DNA of 15,911 nucleotides from Crocosphaera sp038442745 (GCF_038442745.1 NZ_JARVCN010000023.1:1-15911); one strand, 5' to 3'. Positions 6,126-15,591 are shown, counted from the stretch's first letter. The notes: generated by a model from the sequence alone, not told the origin. A program made the numbers and translations.

Positions 6126-9100
6126 ATGACAATTTTACACGGAACTTGGATTAAAGAAGGACAAGAAAAATACTTTTTCATTTGGGGAGAAACTTGGCGA
6201 TCGCTAACCAATGAGATTCCATCGGATGATTCTACTTTGATTTATCCATTTGCTGTAGATAAAGAAGAGATAATAAAAAAACTAAATATCAAAAATAATA
6301 AACTAATAGACAAAAAAAGTATTGAATCGGTTTCTAATGTATTTTACTTACCAGGTAAGTTTGTTGCCAAACACAAGCAGGTTATTCCTTTGCTTTCCAA
6401 TGAATTACAAGATAAAAGTTTTGCAGAAGAAATACAGTTTATTGGGTGCAAAATTGAAGGTATTAAATTAAATATTGAAAAGTTATTGTACATTTTAAGT
6501 CAGCTTCCATTGGGAATGACGAATGATAATGAAAATTTTATGGGAGACGACTTAATATTCTGGACACATCTATACCGTTGGAGTCTGGACTTATTAACTC
6601 GAGGTAAATATTTACCAGGAATTGAACAACAGGAAAATGGCTGTTATGGATTATGGTATCCTTTGCTAGACAGTTTAGTGGATCAAAGAAGGTTCTCTAA
6701 ATTTATGCAGAATATACCTAATATTTGTCTTGCTCATCATAATTTAATTGAAAATAACTTCTCCTATTCTTTCCTCAGGCAAACTATTATCTTTGATTTT
6801 ATTTCTGCTATCATTAATCAACAAATTAGTCAATCCTCAGATATTTCCGTTAATCCTAATTCATTCGTACAAAAGTGGTTACAGTCTTTAACTAAAAATT
6901 CACCAACATTTGAAGTAGCTGAATTGGAAGTAAAGGGACTAAATAATACTCTCAGTAATTGGACATCTTCTCTAGATCAATATATTATTAGTTCTAGTAA
7001 CCCAAAACTAGAACTTAATCAGTTTAGGGTTTGCTTTCAACTAGAAACACCAGAAAAAAATAACAAAAAATTAGAGCAAAGTAATTGGCGTTTAAACTAC
7101 TGTCTCCAAGCTTTAGACGATTCTAAATTTCTGATTCCTGCTAATGTTCTCTGGAACAGTCCTGTTACTAGCTTAATCTGGAATAAAAGAACAATTAATA
7201 ATCCTCAAGAAACCTTACTAAAAGGACTAGGTTTGGCCTCACGTCTATATTATTTAATTGAAACTAGTCTACAAGAAGCTAACCCTAGTTTTTGCCAATT
7301 AGATCCTATACAAGTTTATGAGTTTATTCGCTCTATATCTAATATTCTCAAAGATAATGGCTTAGGAGTAGTGTTACCATCTAGTTTAGAAAAAGGTGTG
7401 GAAGAAAAACGCTTAGGGATTAGTTTAACAGCAGAAGTCAAAGCAAACAAAGGACAAAGACTTAGCTTAAAAAGCTTATTACAGTACAAGCTAAATGTAG
7501 CAGTTGGTGATAAAACTATATCAAAAAAAGACTTTGAAAAATTGTTAGCTCAAAAGTCCCCATTAGTAGAAGTAAAAGGAGAATGGATTGCTTTACAACC
7601 CTCTGATGTAAGAGCAGCACAGGATATATTAAATAAATCCTATGACCCCTTAAAACTTTCCGTAGAAGATGCTTTACGCTTCAGTACAGGAGATAGTTCA
7701 AGTATTGCCAAACTTCCCATAACTAACTTTGAAGTGAAAGGAGACTTAGCTAACTTAATTAATGCTTTAAATAATAATCAATCTATCCCTATTATTGAAA
7801 ATCCAACAGGATTTAAAGGTCAATTACGTCCCTATCAACAAAGGGGTGTAGGTTGGTTAGCTTTTTTAGAAAAATGGGGATTAGGTGCTTGTCTCGCAGA
7901 TGATATGGGGTTAGGAAAAACCCCACAGCTAATTGGATTTCTCTTACATCTAAAAAGTGAAGAAATGTTAGAGAAACCCACCTTAGTTATTTGTCCCACT
8001 TCTGTCTTAAATAACTGGGAAAGAGAAGTACAAAAATTTGCCTCAAACATCTCTACTTTGATTCATCATGGAGATAAACGTAGCAAAGGGAAAGCATTTG
8101 TCAAAAAAGTGAATCAAAAAAATGTTGTCATTACCAGCTATTCCCTAATTTATCGAGATATCAAAAGCTTTGAACAGGTAGAATGGCAAGGTATTGTCTT
8201 AGATGAAGCACAAAATATTAAAAATCCTCAAGCAAAACAATCTCAAGCAGTACGCCAACTTTCCACACAGTTTCGTATTGCTTTAACAGGTACTCCCGTA
8301 GAAAATCGTTTAACGGAATTATGGTCTATCCTTGATTTTCTTAACCCAGGATTTCTCGGGACACAACAATTTTTTCGCCGTCGTTTTGCCACTCCTATTG
8401 AGAAATATGGGGATAAGGAATCACTACAAACTATGCGTTCTCTAGTCCGTCCTTTCATTCTTAGAAGATTAAAAACAGATAAAACTATTATCCAAGATTT
8501 ACCCGAAAAACAAGAAATGACTGTCTTTTGTGGTTTATCCTCAGAACAAGCAGAACTTTATCAACAATTAGTGGATAATTCCCTAGCAGAAATCGAAGAA
8601 AAAACAGGAATAGAACGAAAAGGCTTAATTTTAAGTTTACTCTTAAAACTGAAACAAATTTGTAACCATCCTGCCCATTTTCTCAAGCAAAAGACTTTAA
8701 AAACAGCACAACAATCTGGCAAATTATTAAGACTAGAAGAAATGCTAGAAGAATTAATCCAAGAAGGGGATCACGCTTTAATCTTTACCCAATTTTCTGA
8801 ATGGGGAAAACTTTTGCAACCCTATCTACAAAAAAAATTCCAAGACGATGTTCTCTTTTTATATGGTGGCACCCGTAGAGTTCAAAGACAAGAAATGATC
8901 GATCGCTTTCAACAAGATCCTAACGGTCCGAGAATTTTTATTCTATCCTTAAAAGCGGGGGGAACCGGATTAAACTTAACCCGCGCTAATCATGTTTTTC
9001 ATATCGATCGCTGGTGGAACCCCGCAGTAGAAAATCAAGCAACAGATAGAGCATTTCGTTTAGGACAAAAACGCAACGTTCAAGTGCATAAATTCGTTTC

Positions 9101-9263
9101 CACAGGAACCTTAGAAGAAAAAATTAACGAAATGCTAGAAAATAAACAAAAATTAGCCGAACAAACCGTGGACTCCGGAGAACAATGGTTGACAGAATTG
9201 GATACAGATAAACTGCGTGACCTTTTACTATTAGATCGAGATACTATTATCGATGAACAATAA
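6126..9263 (+). CDS. SNF2/SWI2-family DEAD/DEAH-box helicase
   Basis: A 1045-residue ATP-dependent DNA translocase of superfamily 2, bacterial Snf2 type. The C-terminal half holds the whole motor: motif I DDMGLGKT at 592-599, LVICPTSVLNNW (Ia), motif II DEAQ at 693-696, ALTGTPVENRLTELWS (III), LSLKAGGTGLNL (V), and motif VI from His959 through Gln971, Arg975 and Arg978. The region before the motor (about 430-500, with LLQYKLNVAVGDKTIS and PLVEVKGEWIALQP) matches the helicase-associated domain common to bacterial Snf2 proteins (DUF3670-type). The first about 400 residues are less conserved in appearance and I cannot assign them. No nuclease or methylase domain is fused. The start at 6126 has only a weak AGGT eight bases upstream. 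Genome maintenance or remodelling of protein-DNA complexes is the family-level expectation; the specific role is unknown. Confidence 0.95.
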   Translation: MTILHGTWIKEGQEKYFFIWGETWRSLTNEIPSDDSTLIYPFAVDKEEIIKKLNIKNNKLIDKKSIESVSNVFYLPGKFVAKHKQVIPLLSNELQDKSFAEEIQFIGCKIEGIKLNIEKLLYILSQLPLGMTNDNENFMGDDLIFWTHLYRWSLDLLTRGKYLPGIEQQENGCYGLWYPLLDSLVDQRRFSKFMQNIPNICLAHHNLIENNFSYSFLRQTIIFDFISAIINQQISQSSDISVNPNSFVQKWLQSLTKNSPTFEVAELEVKGLNNTLSNWTSSLDQYIISSSNPKLELNQFRVCFQLETPEKNNKKLEQSNWRLNYCLQALDDSKFLIPANVLWNSPVTSLIWNKRTINNPQETLLKGLGLASRLYYLIETSLQEANPSFCQLDPIQVYEFIRSISNILKDNGLGVVLPSSLEKGVEEKRLGISLTAEVKANKGQRLSLKSLLQYKLNVAVGDKTISKKDFEKLLAQKSPLVEVKGEWIALQPSDVRAAQDILNKSYDPLKLSVEDALRFSTGDSSSIAKLPITNFEVKGDLANLINALNNNQSIPIIENPTGFKGQLRPYQQRGVGWLAFLEKWGLGACLADDMGLGKTPQLIGFLLHLKSEEMLEKPTLVICPTSVLNNWEREVQKFASNISTLIHHGDKRSKGKAFVKKVNQKNVVITSYSLIYRDIKSFEQVEWQGIVLDEAQNIKNPQAKQSQAVRQLSTQFRIALTGTPVENRLTELWSILDFLNPGFLGTQQFFRRRFATPIEKYGDKESLQTMRSLVRPFILRRLKTDKTIIQDLPEKQEMTVFCGLSSEQAELYQQLVDNSLAEIEEKTGIERKGLILSLLLKLKQICNHPAHFLKQKTLKTAQQSGKLLRLEEMLEELIQEGDHALIFTQFSEWGKLLQPYLQKKFQDDVLFLYGGTRRVQRQEMIDRFQQDPNGPRIFILSLKAGGTGLNLTRANHVFHIDRWWNPAVENQATDRAFRLGQKRNVQVHKFVSTGTLEEKINEMLENKQKLAEQTVDSGEQWLTELDTDKLRDLLLLDRDTIIDEQ

Positions 9264-9322
9264 CTATAGAAGGCCGTCGACTATACTAGAAATATAAACG
9301 AGGAGAATCAAGGAACAATTAT

Positions 9323-9820
9323 ATGTTTAAATCTCTTGTGGTGGGAGGTGTGATCACGATAGTAGGATTAATTAATTCTACCGTCGCCTATGGTCAACTC
9401 AATGTCAACGGACCCATATCACCAACCATAGAAACAGAAACCGCCATCAGTCCGGAAGTAACCCCCTTGGAGTTACAGCAGTTTGTGCAGGTAATCAAGC
9501 AATTTCGACGCATTGAAACAAGCATGCAACGAGAAATGGCTAAAGCGATCAAAAAAGAAGGTTTAACCCCTGAAAGATTCATGGAGATTGATAAAACTCA
9601 AAGACAGTTACGATCAGAATCGGTTAATTCTTCTGAAGATTTAGAAAAATTTAGGAAGGTTGTGACAGAATTCCAAAAAATTATGGACGATGCTGAAGAA
9701 AAGCGGCAAACTACAGTGGCAACCCAAGGACTAGAAGTTGAGAGATTTTTAGAAATTGAAAAAATTGTCTCCAACAACCAACAACTACAGGGAAAAGTAG
9801 AAAGAATGCTAGGAAATTAA
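9323..9820 (+). CDS. Exported DUF4168 family protein
   Basis: A 165-residue protein with an N-terminal signal peptide (hydrophobic 5-22, probable cleavage after AYG at 22-24), so the mature form is likely periplasmic or thylakoid-lumenal. The mature part is helical and contains two similar halves: F54 to about 95 with GLTPERFMEI at 80-89, and F110 to about 150 with GLEVERFLEI at 136-145. This is the DUF4168 pattern, a family of unknown function. AAGGA lies about ten bases before the ATG. A TATACT at 9282-9287 in the 59-base gap after the helicase could be its own -10, but the matching -35 is poor, so read-through from the helicase is also possible. Confidence 0.85.
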   Translation: MFKSLVVGGVITIVGLINSTVAYGQLNVNGPISPTIETETAISPEVTPLELQQFVQVIKQFRRIETSMQREMAKAIKKEGLTPERFMEIDKTQRQLRSESVNSSEDLEKFRKVVTEFQKIMDDAEEKRQTTVATQGLEVERFLEIEKIVSNNQQLQGKVERMLGN

Positions 9821-9841
9821 AGATACTTTTTACCCAGAAAG

Positions 9842-9883
9842 TTGAGTTAATAGGCTTAATAATATTAGGCCTATTTCACTCAA
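9842..9883. terminator. Bidirectional hairpin terminator between convergent genes
   Basis: The arms TTGAGT (9842-9847) and ACTCAA (9878-9883) enclose the near-perfect palindrome AATAGGCTTAATAATATTAG...CCTATT (9849-9875). It sits between the end of the DUF4168 gene (9820) and the end of the TpsA gene (9908, other strand), with T/A-rich flanks on both sides, as expected for a terminator serving both transcripts. Confidence 0.75.
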
Positions 9884-9907
9884 AAACTCATAACTTATAA
9901 CCACCAT

Positions 9908-12900
9908 TTACCAAGGACTCCCCACCAAAGTAAATCCACTCCAAAAATAAGGGTGAGTAAAGGATTCATTACCGAGTTTCGCAAGTTGAGGTGGCAAAGA
10001 TAAACGATTATTTTGACTTACCAATTCTCCATTTTCTAAATACACTTCTCCCCGTAGTAAACTTAATTGAGCCTCCCGCACGGCTTTGGTTTTTAGGGGA
10101 ACGTCCTGTAACTGTCCATAAAAGCTAGTCATTAACCCTAGAGTCCCCTGATCATTCACTTCCCACAAACTTCCCAATACGCTTTTCACATTGGCTAAAA
10201 CCGCTATCCCTGCAAACCCTAATTCTGCTTCTTCGTCTCCCAAAGCAGTTCTACAGGCACTGAGAACTAATAATTCTACTTGAGGGTCCCCAAAATCCAG
10301 TTGTTTAAACTGATCTAAGCTTAGAGTATCTTCCCATAATTGAATATAAGAATTACTCAATTGTCCGCTTTGAAAATTAGCGTGGGTGGCTAAATGAATA
10401 ATTCCAAACTTGCCGGATTGATGCTCTTGTTTTAAATTTTCTAAAGTGAACTTTTGATTAAGAAAAGAATTTCCTGGCCAAATTCGATCAGCAATAACCG
10501 ATAGTTCCAAAGGAACAGCCGGAAGTGGGTTGAACCCGTCAAATTGTGAAGCACCCATGGCCAATACTCGTTCTTTTGTGATGTCTTGATAATCACTATT
10601 CGTAAGAGCAAAACTGGGCATGATACTTAGATTGTAAGACTCCACCAGGAATTGTGAACCATCGTGTAAGGCAGACATCGGCACCGAACGCAACCCACTA
10701 TCGACAATAAACACGAGGGTGTCCAGTTCTGCTTTGTCGAAAGTTGTTTTTAAGGGTTCTATAAACCAGCTATACAGTTGTTGCGCCGGTTGAAGATAAG
10801 CACTGGGACGACGGGGGTTGGTTACGGTTCTTTGAAATTCTTGGGCTTTTGAGAGAACTTGTCCACGGGTTACCCCTGTTACGGAATGACGAATCACATC
10901 TCCCGATGCAGTAACTAAGATTAATTCTAATTGATCTTGATCTGAGGGTTCGTTTTTAGAAACGGCTGATTTCTTTTCACAACCAGAGTTAAAACGCCAC
11001 AGGTTTTGTCCTGAAGAAGATTGCCCCTCATTGGTGGATGGTTTGAAAAAGATATAAACTAAACCAGGTTTAAGTTGCGTAGCTTGTTGCGCTTGTTGCA
11101 GTTGGTTTTGAATTTCTTCAAGACTCACGCAAGGAACCCAGTCTATCCCCAAATGATTGACAAAGTCGTTGAGAAAAGTTGCTTCAACTTTTCTCAACTC
11201 CATGATGTCAGCTTCTGAGCTTGTACTAAGGGCATTTATACTGGTTTGTGATCCTCCACCAGAATTATTGGGTTGATTGGAGATGCTATAAGCGTTGTTC
11301 AAATTAACAATCGTACTCAACGCTTCGGTTTCTATCAATTCTAGGGGAGGAGTGGAGTTAGATGGAGGTTGAGGTGTTTCCGTTATGGGAGGGTTGGGGT
11401 TAGATGGAGGTGTTCCCTGTGCTGGAGGTGGAGGAGTAGGGTTAGATGGAGGTATTCCAGGAGGTGTTCCTGGTGCTGGAGGGTTAGGGTTTGATGGAGG
11501 TTGGGGTATTCCTGGTGCTGAAGGGTTGGGGTTAGATGGAGGTATTCCCGGTACTGGAGGGGTGATAGGTGTTAAATCCAGTTGAGTACCGTTAATATTG
11601 ATGGGGGCTGCTCGGTCTACTCCTTGGGTGTTGAGAATATCTTGAGTAAATTGATTGATGTTATTCGGTTCAAACAGAATCTCAGCAATCTTCACTGTTC
11701 CGGCTATTTCCCCATTAGTAGCTAAGGTTTCAATGGTAATAACGCCACCGAGTCCTTGGGTAGAGGAGGTATTAATTCTACCCACTTCTATACTAGGAAA
11801 AAAATTTTCTGCGTTACCTCGGGCAGTAATTCTGACGGAACCACCCCCTCCAGAGAAAGAAGTGTCGATATCGCCGACAATAATTTCACAATCACTCGGT
11901 TGAAAACAGCCGGAAGTCTCTAGATTATCCCCCAGGCGTTCGATGGTCAAATTTCGACCTGGTGCAACTATAGAGTCGTCTTGACTCATCCTAAAGCTAC
12001 CCACTATTTCTTTGTCTGTATTGACCCTAAAAATAATCTCTCCTGTTCCTGCTTCAAAGGTCAAAGCGTTGTCCGATAAGTCTTCTATGGTGATGTTATT
12101 AAAAGCTTCTAGGATAATGTTGGTGTCCCCTAATAATCCTTCCAATTCTGATTCAAAAATTATGGTGGGGGTTCTATCGGTGATGATGTCATTGCTCAAA
12201 ACTTGTCCAACTTGCCCACTATTGTTACCGGCAAAGGTATTGGTACCGTCTGTTGCACCGTCCCCCTCTCCGTCTCTAATAACGATATTGACGGGGTCTA
12301 AAAGTAGGGTACCAAAATCACCGTTAACAGCACTGGTATCTACGTTGCCGCGAAAAATAAGCTGTTGTTTCCCTGAAATTTCCACTAACCCCCCATTACC
12401 GGAAAAAGCACCCCCTCTACTGGTGATCTGACCGTAAAATCCGGTGATTTCTTCCCCCCAAACCGTAATTTGACCCCCATTCCCTTCATTAATGCCATCA
12501 CTACTAATATTTGAACTAGAATCAATCAGGGTACGTTGGGCTGTGGGAAGGGTTGTTGTTCCTCTGTAGTCCCCCCCTATCCTAATAATTCCTCCTCCTC
12601 CATACCCTGAAGCATCGATTTGACCATCTATCACTCCCATGCGATCGCCTATTAAAGTTATATTTCCCCCCATTTGGGAGGGGGAAAATGTTTCTAGGGT
12701 TCCTGATGTTATTAGGGTTCCTGGTGAGGTGAAAACGTCAATATTTTGTTCTCTTAAACCGATATTTCCATTGCTATTATTGGTAATATTGAGGTCTATT
12801 GTTTGACTTCCTTGTGTTAATAATGTGGGTAAATCTTGAGGTTTAATACCTAATAATTCGGGGTTTGTTTGTCGTGGGGCAATAATTTCTAAACTGACGA

Positions 12901-13597
12901 GACTTCCTGGTTGAGAAATTCTAATACGGTTGGTTCCTGGAATAGCGGCAATAGTGATATTTCCTCCTGGTGCTTGGAGTTTTCCCGTATTAATAATAGT
13001 TTCACCTATTAAGGTTAAATTATGACCAGGAAGAACCGATAAATTCCCTGTGTTGATGATGCTACCAGATTGAGCTAAATCGAAAGCAAATTGTGAGGGA
13101 TCTCCTGTTAAAAACTGATAGTTATTGCTTCCTAAAGCATTGAACCAATAATCATCATTGAACCCGATTCCTGTAGCTGTGGTAGCTGTAAAATCGGCAG
13201 GTAAATTTAGCTGAACATCGGGACCGAAAATTATCCCCGCAGGATTCATTAAAAATAGATTGGCATCGCTTCCTATTACTTGTATTAATCCATTAATAAT
13301 TGAAGGATCACCGCCAACAACTCTAGTTAAAATATTACGAATTTGAGGGTTAGCTAAAAAGTTGGCGATTTGGTCAGCATTGAGTCCAAATTTTTCTAAA
13401 CTATGGAAGAGATTAGAGCCATCTCCTGATACAGTTCCTCCCTCGATATTAAATTGATTTCCTTCTTGATTTACCCTAGTCTGTGTACCATCCTCAGCAG
13501 GAACAATAGGTTGTCCCCAAGCTGGAGTAATTTTGTTGTATTGTACTAAAATTACAAGTAAATTTATTAAATAAATTGTCAAAAAATTTAGCTTCAT
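9908..13597 (-). CDS. Two-partner secretion exoprotein (TpsA) with C-terminal CHAT caspase-like domain
   Basis: A 1229-residue secreted protein. A signal peptide (hydrophobic 5-20, cleavage near AWG-QP at about 28) is followed by a filamentous-haemagglutinin-type TPS domain (about 30-160, with SLEKFGLNADQ and NPAGIIFGPD at about 118-127), which the outer-membrane partner recognises. A beta-helix-like passenger with many G-G-x-I repeats follows to about 640, then a proline-rich linker at about 678-750 with five PPSN repeats. The last about 400 residues end in a CHAT domain: HLATHANF with His1072 and LVLSACRTALGD with Cys1115 form the expected dyad, followed by GSLWEVNDQGT and the terminal PYFWSGFTLVG. 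CHAT domains are clan CD (caspase/separase-like) peptidases. GAGGAAAGA directly precedes the ATG. It follows the TpsB gene by 67 bases. The substrate is unknown; surface display or release of a protease or toxin is inferred. Confidence 0.95.
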   Translation of the reverse strand: MKLNFLTIYLINLLVILVQYNKITPAWGQPIVPAEDGTQTRVNQEGNQFNIEGGTVSGDGSNLFHSLEKFGLNADQIANFLANPQIRNILTRVVGGDPSIINGLIQVIGSDANLFLMNPAGIIFGPDVQLNLPADFTATTATGIGFNDDYWFNALGSNNYQFLTGDPSQFAFDLAQSGSIINTGNLSVLPGHNLTLIGETIINTGKLQAPGGNITIAAIPGTNRIRISQPGSLVSLEIIAPRQTNPELLGIKPQDLPTLLTQGSQTIDLNITNNSNGNIGLREQNIDVFTSPGTLITSGTLETFSPSQMGGNITLIGDRMGVIDGQIDASGYGGGGIIRIGGDYRGTTTLPTAQRTLIDSSSNISSDGINEGNGGQITVWGEEITGFYGQITSRGGAFSGNGGLVEISGKQQLIFRGNVDTSAVNGDFGTLLLDPVNIVIRDGEGDGATDGTNTFAGNNSGQVGQVLSNDIITDRTPTIIFESELEGLLGDTNIILEAFNNITIEDLSDNALTFEAGTGEIIFRVNTDKEIVGSFRMSQDDSIVAPGRNLTIERLGDNLETSGCFQPSDCEIIVGDIDTSFSGGGGSVRITARGNAENFFPSIEVGRINTSSTQGLGGVITIETLATNGEIAGTVKIAEILFEPNNINQFTQDILNTQGVDRAAPININGTQLDLTPITPPVPGIPPSNPNPSAPGIPQPPSNPNPPAPGTPPGIPPSNPTPPPPAQGTPPSNPNPPITETPQPPSNSTPPLELIETEALSTIVNLNNAYSISNQPNNSGGGSQTSINALSTSSEADIMELRKVEATFLNDFVNHLGIDWVPCVSLEEIQNQLQQAQQATQLKPGLVYIFFKPSTNEGQSSSGQNLWRFNSGCEKKSAVSKNEPSDQDQLELILVTASGDVIRHSVTGVTRGQVLSKAQEFQRTVTNPRRPSAYLQPAQQLYSWFIEPLKTTFDKAELDTLVFIVDSGLRSVPMSALHDGSQFLVESYNLSIMPSFALTNSDYQDITKERVLAMGASQFDGFNPLPAVPLELSVIADRIWPGNSFLNQKFTLENLKQEHQSGKFGIIHLATHANFQSGQLSNSYIQLWEDTLSLDQFKQLDFGDPQVELLVLSACRTALGDEEAELGFAGIAVLANVKSVLGSLWEVNDQGTLGLMTSFYGQLQDVPLKTKAVREAQLSLLRGEVYLENGELVSQNNRLSLPPQLAKLGNESFTHPYFWSGFTLVGSPW
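11346..11565 (-). repeat. Imperfect repeats coding for the proline-rich linker
   Basis: Five copies of a 15-base unit of the form GRGTTWGATGGAGGT (plus strand), spaced at about 33-50 bases, encode PPSN followed by proline/glycine-rich spacers (residues about 678-751 of the TpsA protein). The strand bias (very G-rich on plus, C-rich on the coding strand) contrasts with the AT-rich surroundings and marks a slippage-prone, probably length-variable spacer between passenger and CHAT domain. Confidence 0.8.
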
Positions 13598-13664
13598 TCT
13601 TTCCTCACTATTGATTTTTAAAATGCTTAATTTTAAACTCTCGATTTGATAGAGACAAACTACA

Positions 13665-15410
13665 TTACGGGGAATAATTTATTTGAAAATATAATCCTCT
13701 TTCTTGGAGACTATTACCTAAACGGGGTAAGGAAATTAAGGGAATACCGTAATCTAGACGCAGGTTTAATCCCTCAATAGTAGCCACATCATTCCAAATT
13801 AATCCTAACCCGGTTCCCATCAAAAAATTATCATCCGATGAAGCCTCATTTTCATTCACAAACCACACCGATCCCATATCAATAAAAGGAGCAATTTCAA
13901 GAGTAGAGCGATCAAGATTATTTCTCATAATTGTAATTCTATTTTCTACGGATAATCTAAAGCCATTATCTGCAAATCTAATATTTTGCCGATACCCTCT
14001 CACAGATCCTCCTCCTCCGATAATAAACCATTGATCTGGTAACAAAGAATCAGACGTTAATTGTAAGTCTGCTCTAATAACCGTCAAGTTATTTTCATCC
14101 CATTGTTGTATTCTTTGTCCTTGAAATAACCAACTAAAAAAGCGACTATCTGGGGTTGAATCTGAACGACTTGTTGCATCAAATAAGTCAACCCCTAAAT
14201 TAAATTGAGAGCGTAAAAACCAAAATCCTTGTTGATCTCGACTGAGATAATCTTGTCCAAACTGAAAAATAGTTGAGCGATTTCTCCCATTATTAACCGG
14301 TACTACTTCCCCATTAATTAATGTTTGTTCATTTTGGTAACGAAATCCCACAGATAAAGCAAACTCATCCAATAAATTACGCCATAGAGGTTGGCGAAAA
14401 CCCATTTCATAAATTTGTTTATTCCCTTCAATTCTAAAGCTATCTAAAGGAGCTTGAGTAATTCTTGTCCAACTGGGAATAACTCGAATTTGCAGCGTTC
14501 CTTCCTCTCTATTTATTGGTAGTTCATAAATAGCATCAACTGTGTTTCCTCCATCGGTAGTTGAACGATAATAAGACACAGAAATATTATCTCCCCATCC
14601 AGTTAAGTTCTTATTTTGTAAGAAAGTTCCACTTCTATCTGAGCCAATACTGGGAGGAGAAAAGTTATCGATACCTATGCCAAATTTCCAGTTATCGCTT
14701 TCTTTTACTGTAGCTACCAAAATACTTAATCCGGGTTTTCCTGATGCTTGAAGTTGAGCATCTACAGTTTCAAAAAGAGGGTTAAATAACAGTATTCTTA
14801 ATTGTTTTTCTAATTGGGTTACATTGAAAGGTGAACCGATCCCCAAAAATAGGCGATCGCAAATAAAATCTAAATGTAAATTATTTCTACCAATCAATTG
14901 CAACTCAGCAATATTTCCTTCAATAATAACAATTTCTACGTCTGTATTTGCTTCTATATTCGTTAAAGAATTAAAGGTTGCTTTTGAAGTAATATAACCT
15001 TCGGTTAAATAAAAATTTGTAATCGCATCTGCCAAGGTAGTGGAAACCTGATTTAATTCCTCTAAATATAAATTTTCTTCTTGATATCTTTCAACTATTT
15101 TTTCAATAACTGGAATTGATAAAATTTGCTTTCTAGTCAAGAGAGTATTGCCTGTTACAGTTAGGTTAATAATTTTACCTTCCACTGTCAAAGGAAACAG
15201 AGATAAAGCAGGAGAATCAATTATCTTATCGTGAGATTGAAGAGGACAGCTTTCGATTTTTTTTATTTCACTGGGAATTGAATCAATAGAACTGTCATTA
15301 TTACTTTCCTTACTAATGTTGCTTTCATCTAGGGAATAAGAACATTTTGGAAACCCAAAAATACCCCACACCAAACACAAATAAAATGGCAAAATCCTTT
15401 GGTACAACAT
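13665..15410 (-). CDS. TpsB outer-membrane transporter (ShlB/FhaC family)
   Basis: A 581-residue Omp85-superfamily porin that exports the adjacent TpsA protein across the outer membrane. The signal peptide covers about 1-26 (FYLCLVWGIFGF). Two periplasmic POTRA-like modules follow: about 55-145 (TVTGNTLLTRKQILS, LADAITNFYLTEGYITSKAT) and about 150-215 (ELQLIGRNNL, QLEKQLRILLFNPLF). From about 225 on comes a 16-strand-type beta-barrel starting with WKFGIGIDNFSPPSIG, where the VRGY signature of loop L6 sits at 470-473 in GGGGSVRGYRQ. Length is typical. It is the first gene of the operon, with the exoprotein gene 67 bases downstream. A possible promoter within a palindrome lies 12-49 bases upstream; the start lacks a clear Shine-Dalgarno. 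Confidence 0.95.
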   Translation of the reverse strand: MLYQRILPFYLCLVWGIFGFPKCSYSLDESNISKESNNDSSIDSIPSEIKKIESCPLQSHDKIIDSPALSLFPLTVEGKIINLTVTGNTLLTRKQILSIPVIEKIVERYQEENLYLEELNQVSTTLADAITNFYLTEGYITSKATFNSLTNIEANTDVEIVIIEGNIAELQLIGRNNLHLDFICDRLFLGIGSPFNVTQLEKQLRILLFNPLFETVDAQLQASGKPGLSILVATVKESDNWKFGIGIDNFSPPSIGSDRSGTFLQNKNLTGWGDNISVSYYRSTTDGGNTVDAIYELPINREEGTLQIRVIPSWTRITQAPLDSFRIEGNKQIYEMGFRQPLWRNLLDEFALSVGFRYQNEQTLINGEVVPVNNGRNRSTIFQFGQDYLSRDQQGFWFLRSQFNLGVDLFDATSRSDSTPDSRFFSWLFQGQRIQQWDENNLTVIRADLQLTSDSLLPDQWFIIGGGGSVRGYRQNIRFADNGFRLSVENRITIMRNNLDRSTLEIAPFIDMGSVWFVNENEASSDDNFLMGTGLGLIWNDVATIEGLNLRLDYGIPLISLPRLGNSLQERGLYFQINYSP

Positions 15411-15421
15411 AGTTTAGAAAG

Positions 15422-15459
15422 TATGATTAATCATAAATTGTCATAAAATATATATCCAA
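15422..15459 (-). promoter_or_regulatory. Promoter candidate with overlapping perfect palindrome upstream of the TPS operon
   Basis: TATGATTAATCATA (15422-15435) is a perfect 14-base palindrome. Read on the minus strand, its first half TATGAT (15435-15430) is a good -10, with TTGGAT (15459-15454) as -35 over an 18-base spacer. Transcription would begin about 12 bases before the TpsB start. A dimeric repressor binding the palindrome would block this promoter; that is inference. Confidence 0.45.
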
Positions 15460-15582
15460 AAGCTTGATTCCTAACCTACTACTGAAATCATGGTGTACCA
15501 TAGCTCATACAAGCAATTGTCTTGTTACCCGGTTTGATTCTAGCAAATAGACGTTTGCAGAAGAGGAACTTGAGGAAACTTA

Positions 15583-15591
15583 TGGTATATT
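15583..15591 (+). promoter_or_regulatory. Candidate extended -10 for the small rightmost gene
   Basis: TGGTATATT (TGn followed by a -10-like TATATT at 15586-15591) lies 26 bases before the ATG at 15618. No -35 of normal spacing is present, as is often the case with extended -10 promoters. The rest of the 207-base divergent region shows nothing further that I can support. Confidence 0.35.

Noticed and set aside
11346..11565. CRISPR-like spaced repeats
   Set aside because: Repeats are 15 bases, coding, and separated by similar rather than unique sequence; no cas genes are nearby.
11385..11585. 66-codon Gly-rich plus-strand frame
   Set aside because: It is the antisense of the proline-rich linker of the TpsA gene; the glycine richness is a by-product of the repeat.
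12012..12431. 139-codon plus-strand frame
   Set aside because: Antisense to the passenger region of TpsA, with no ribosome site or recognisable motif.
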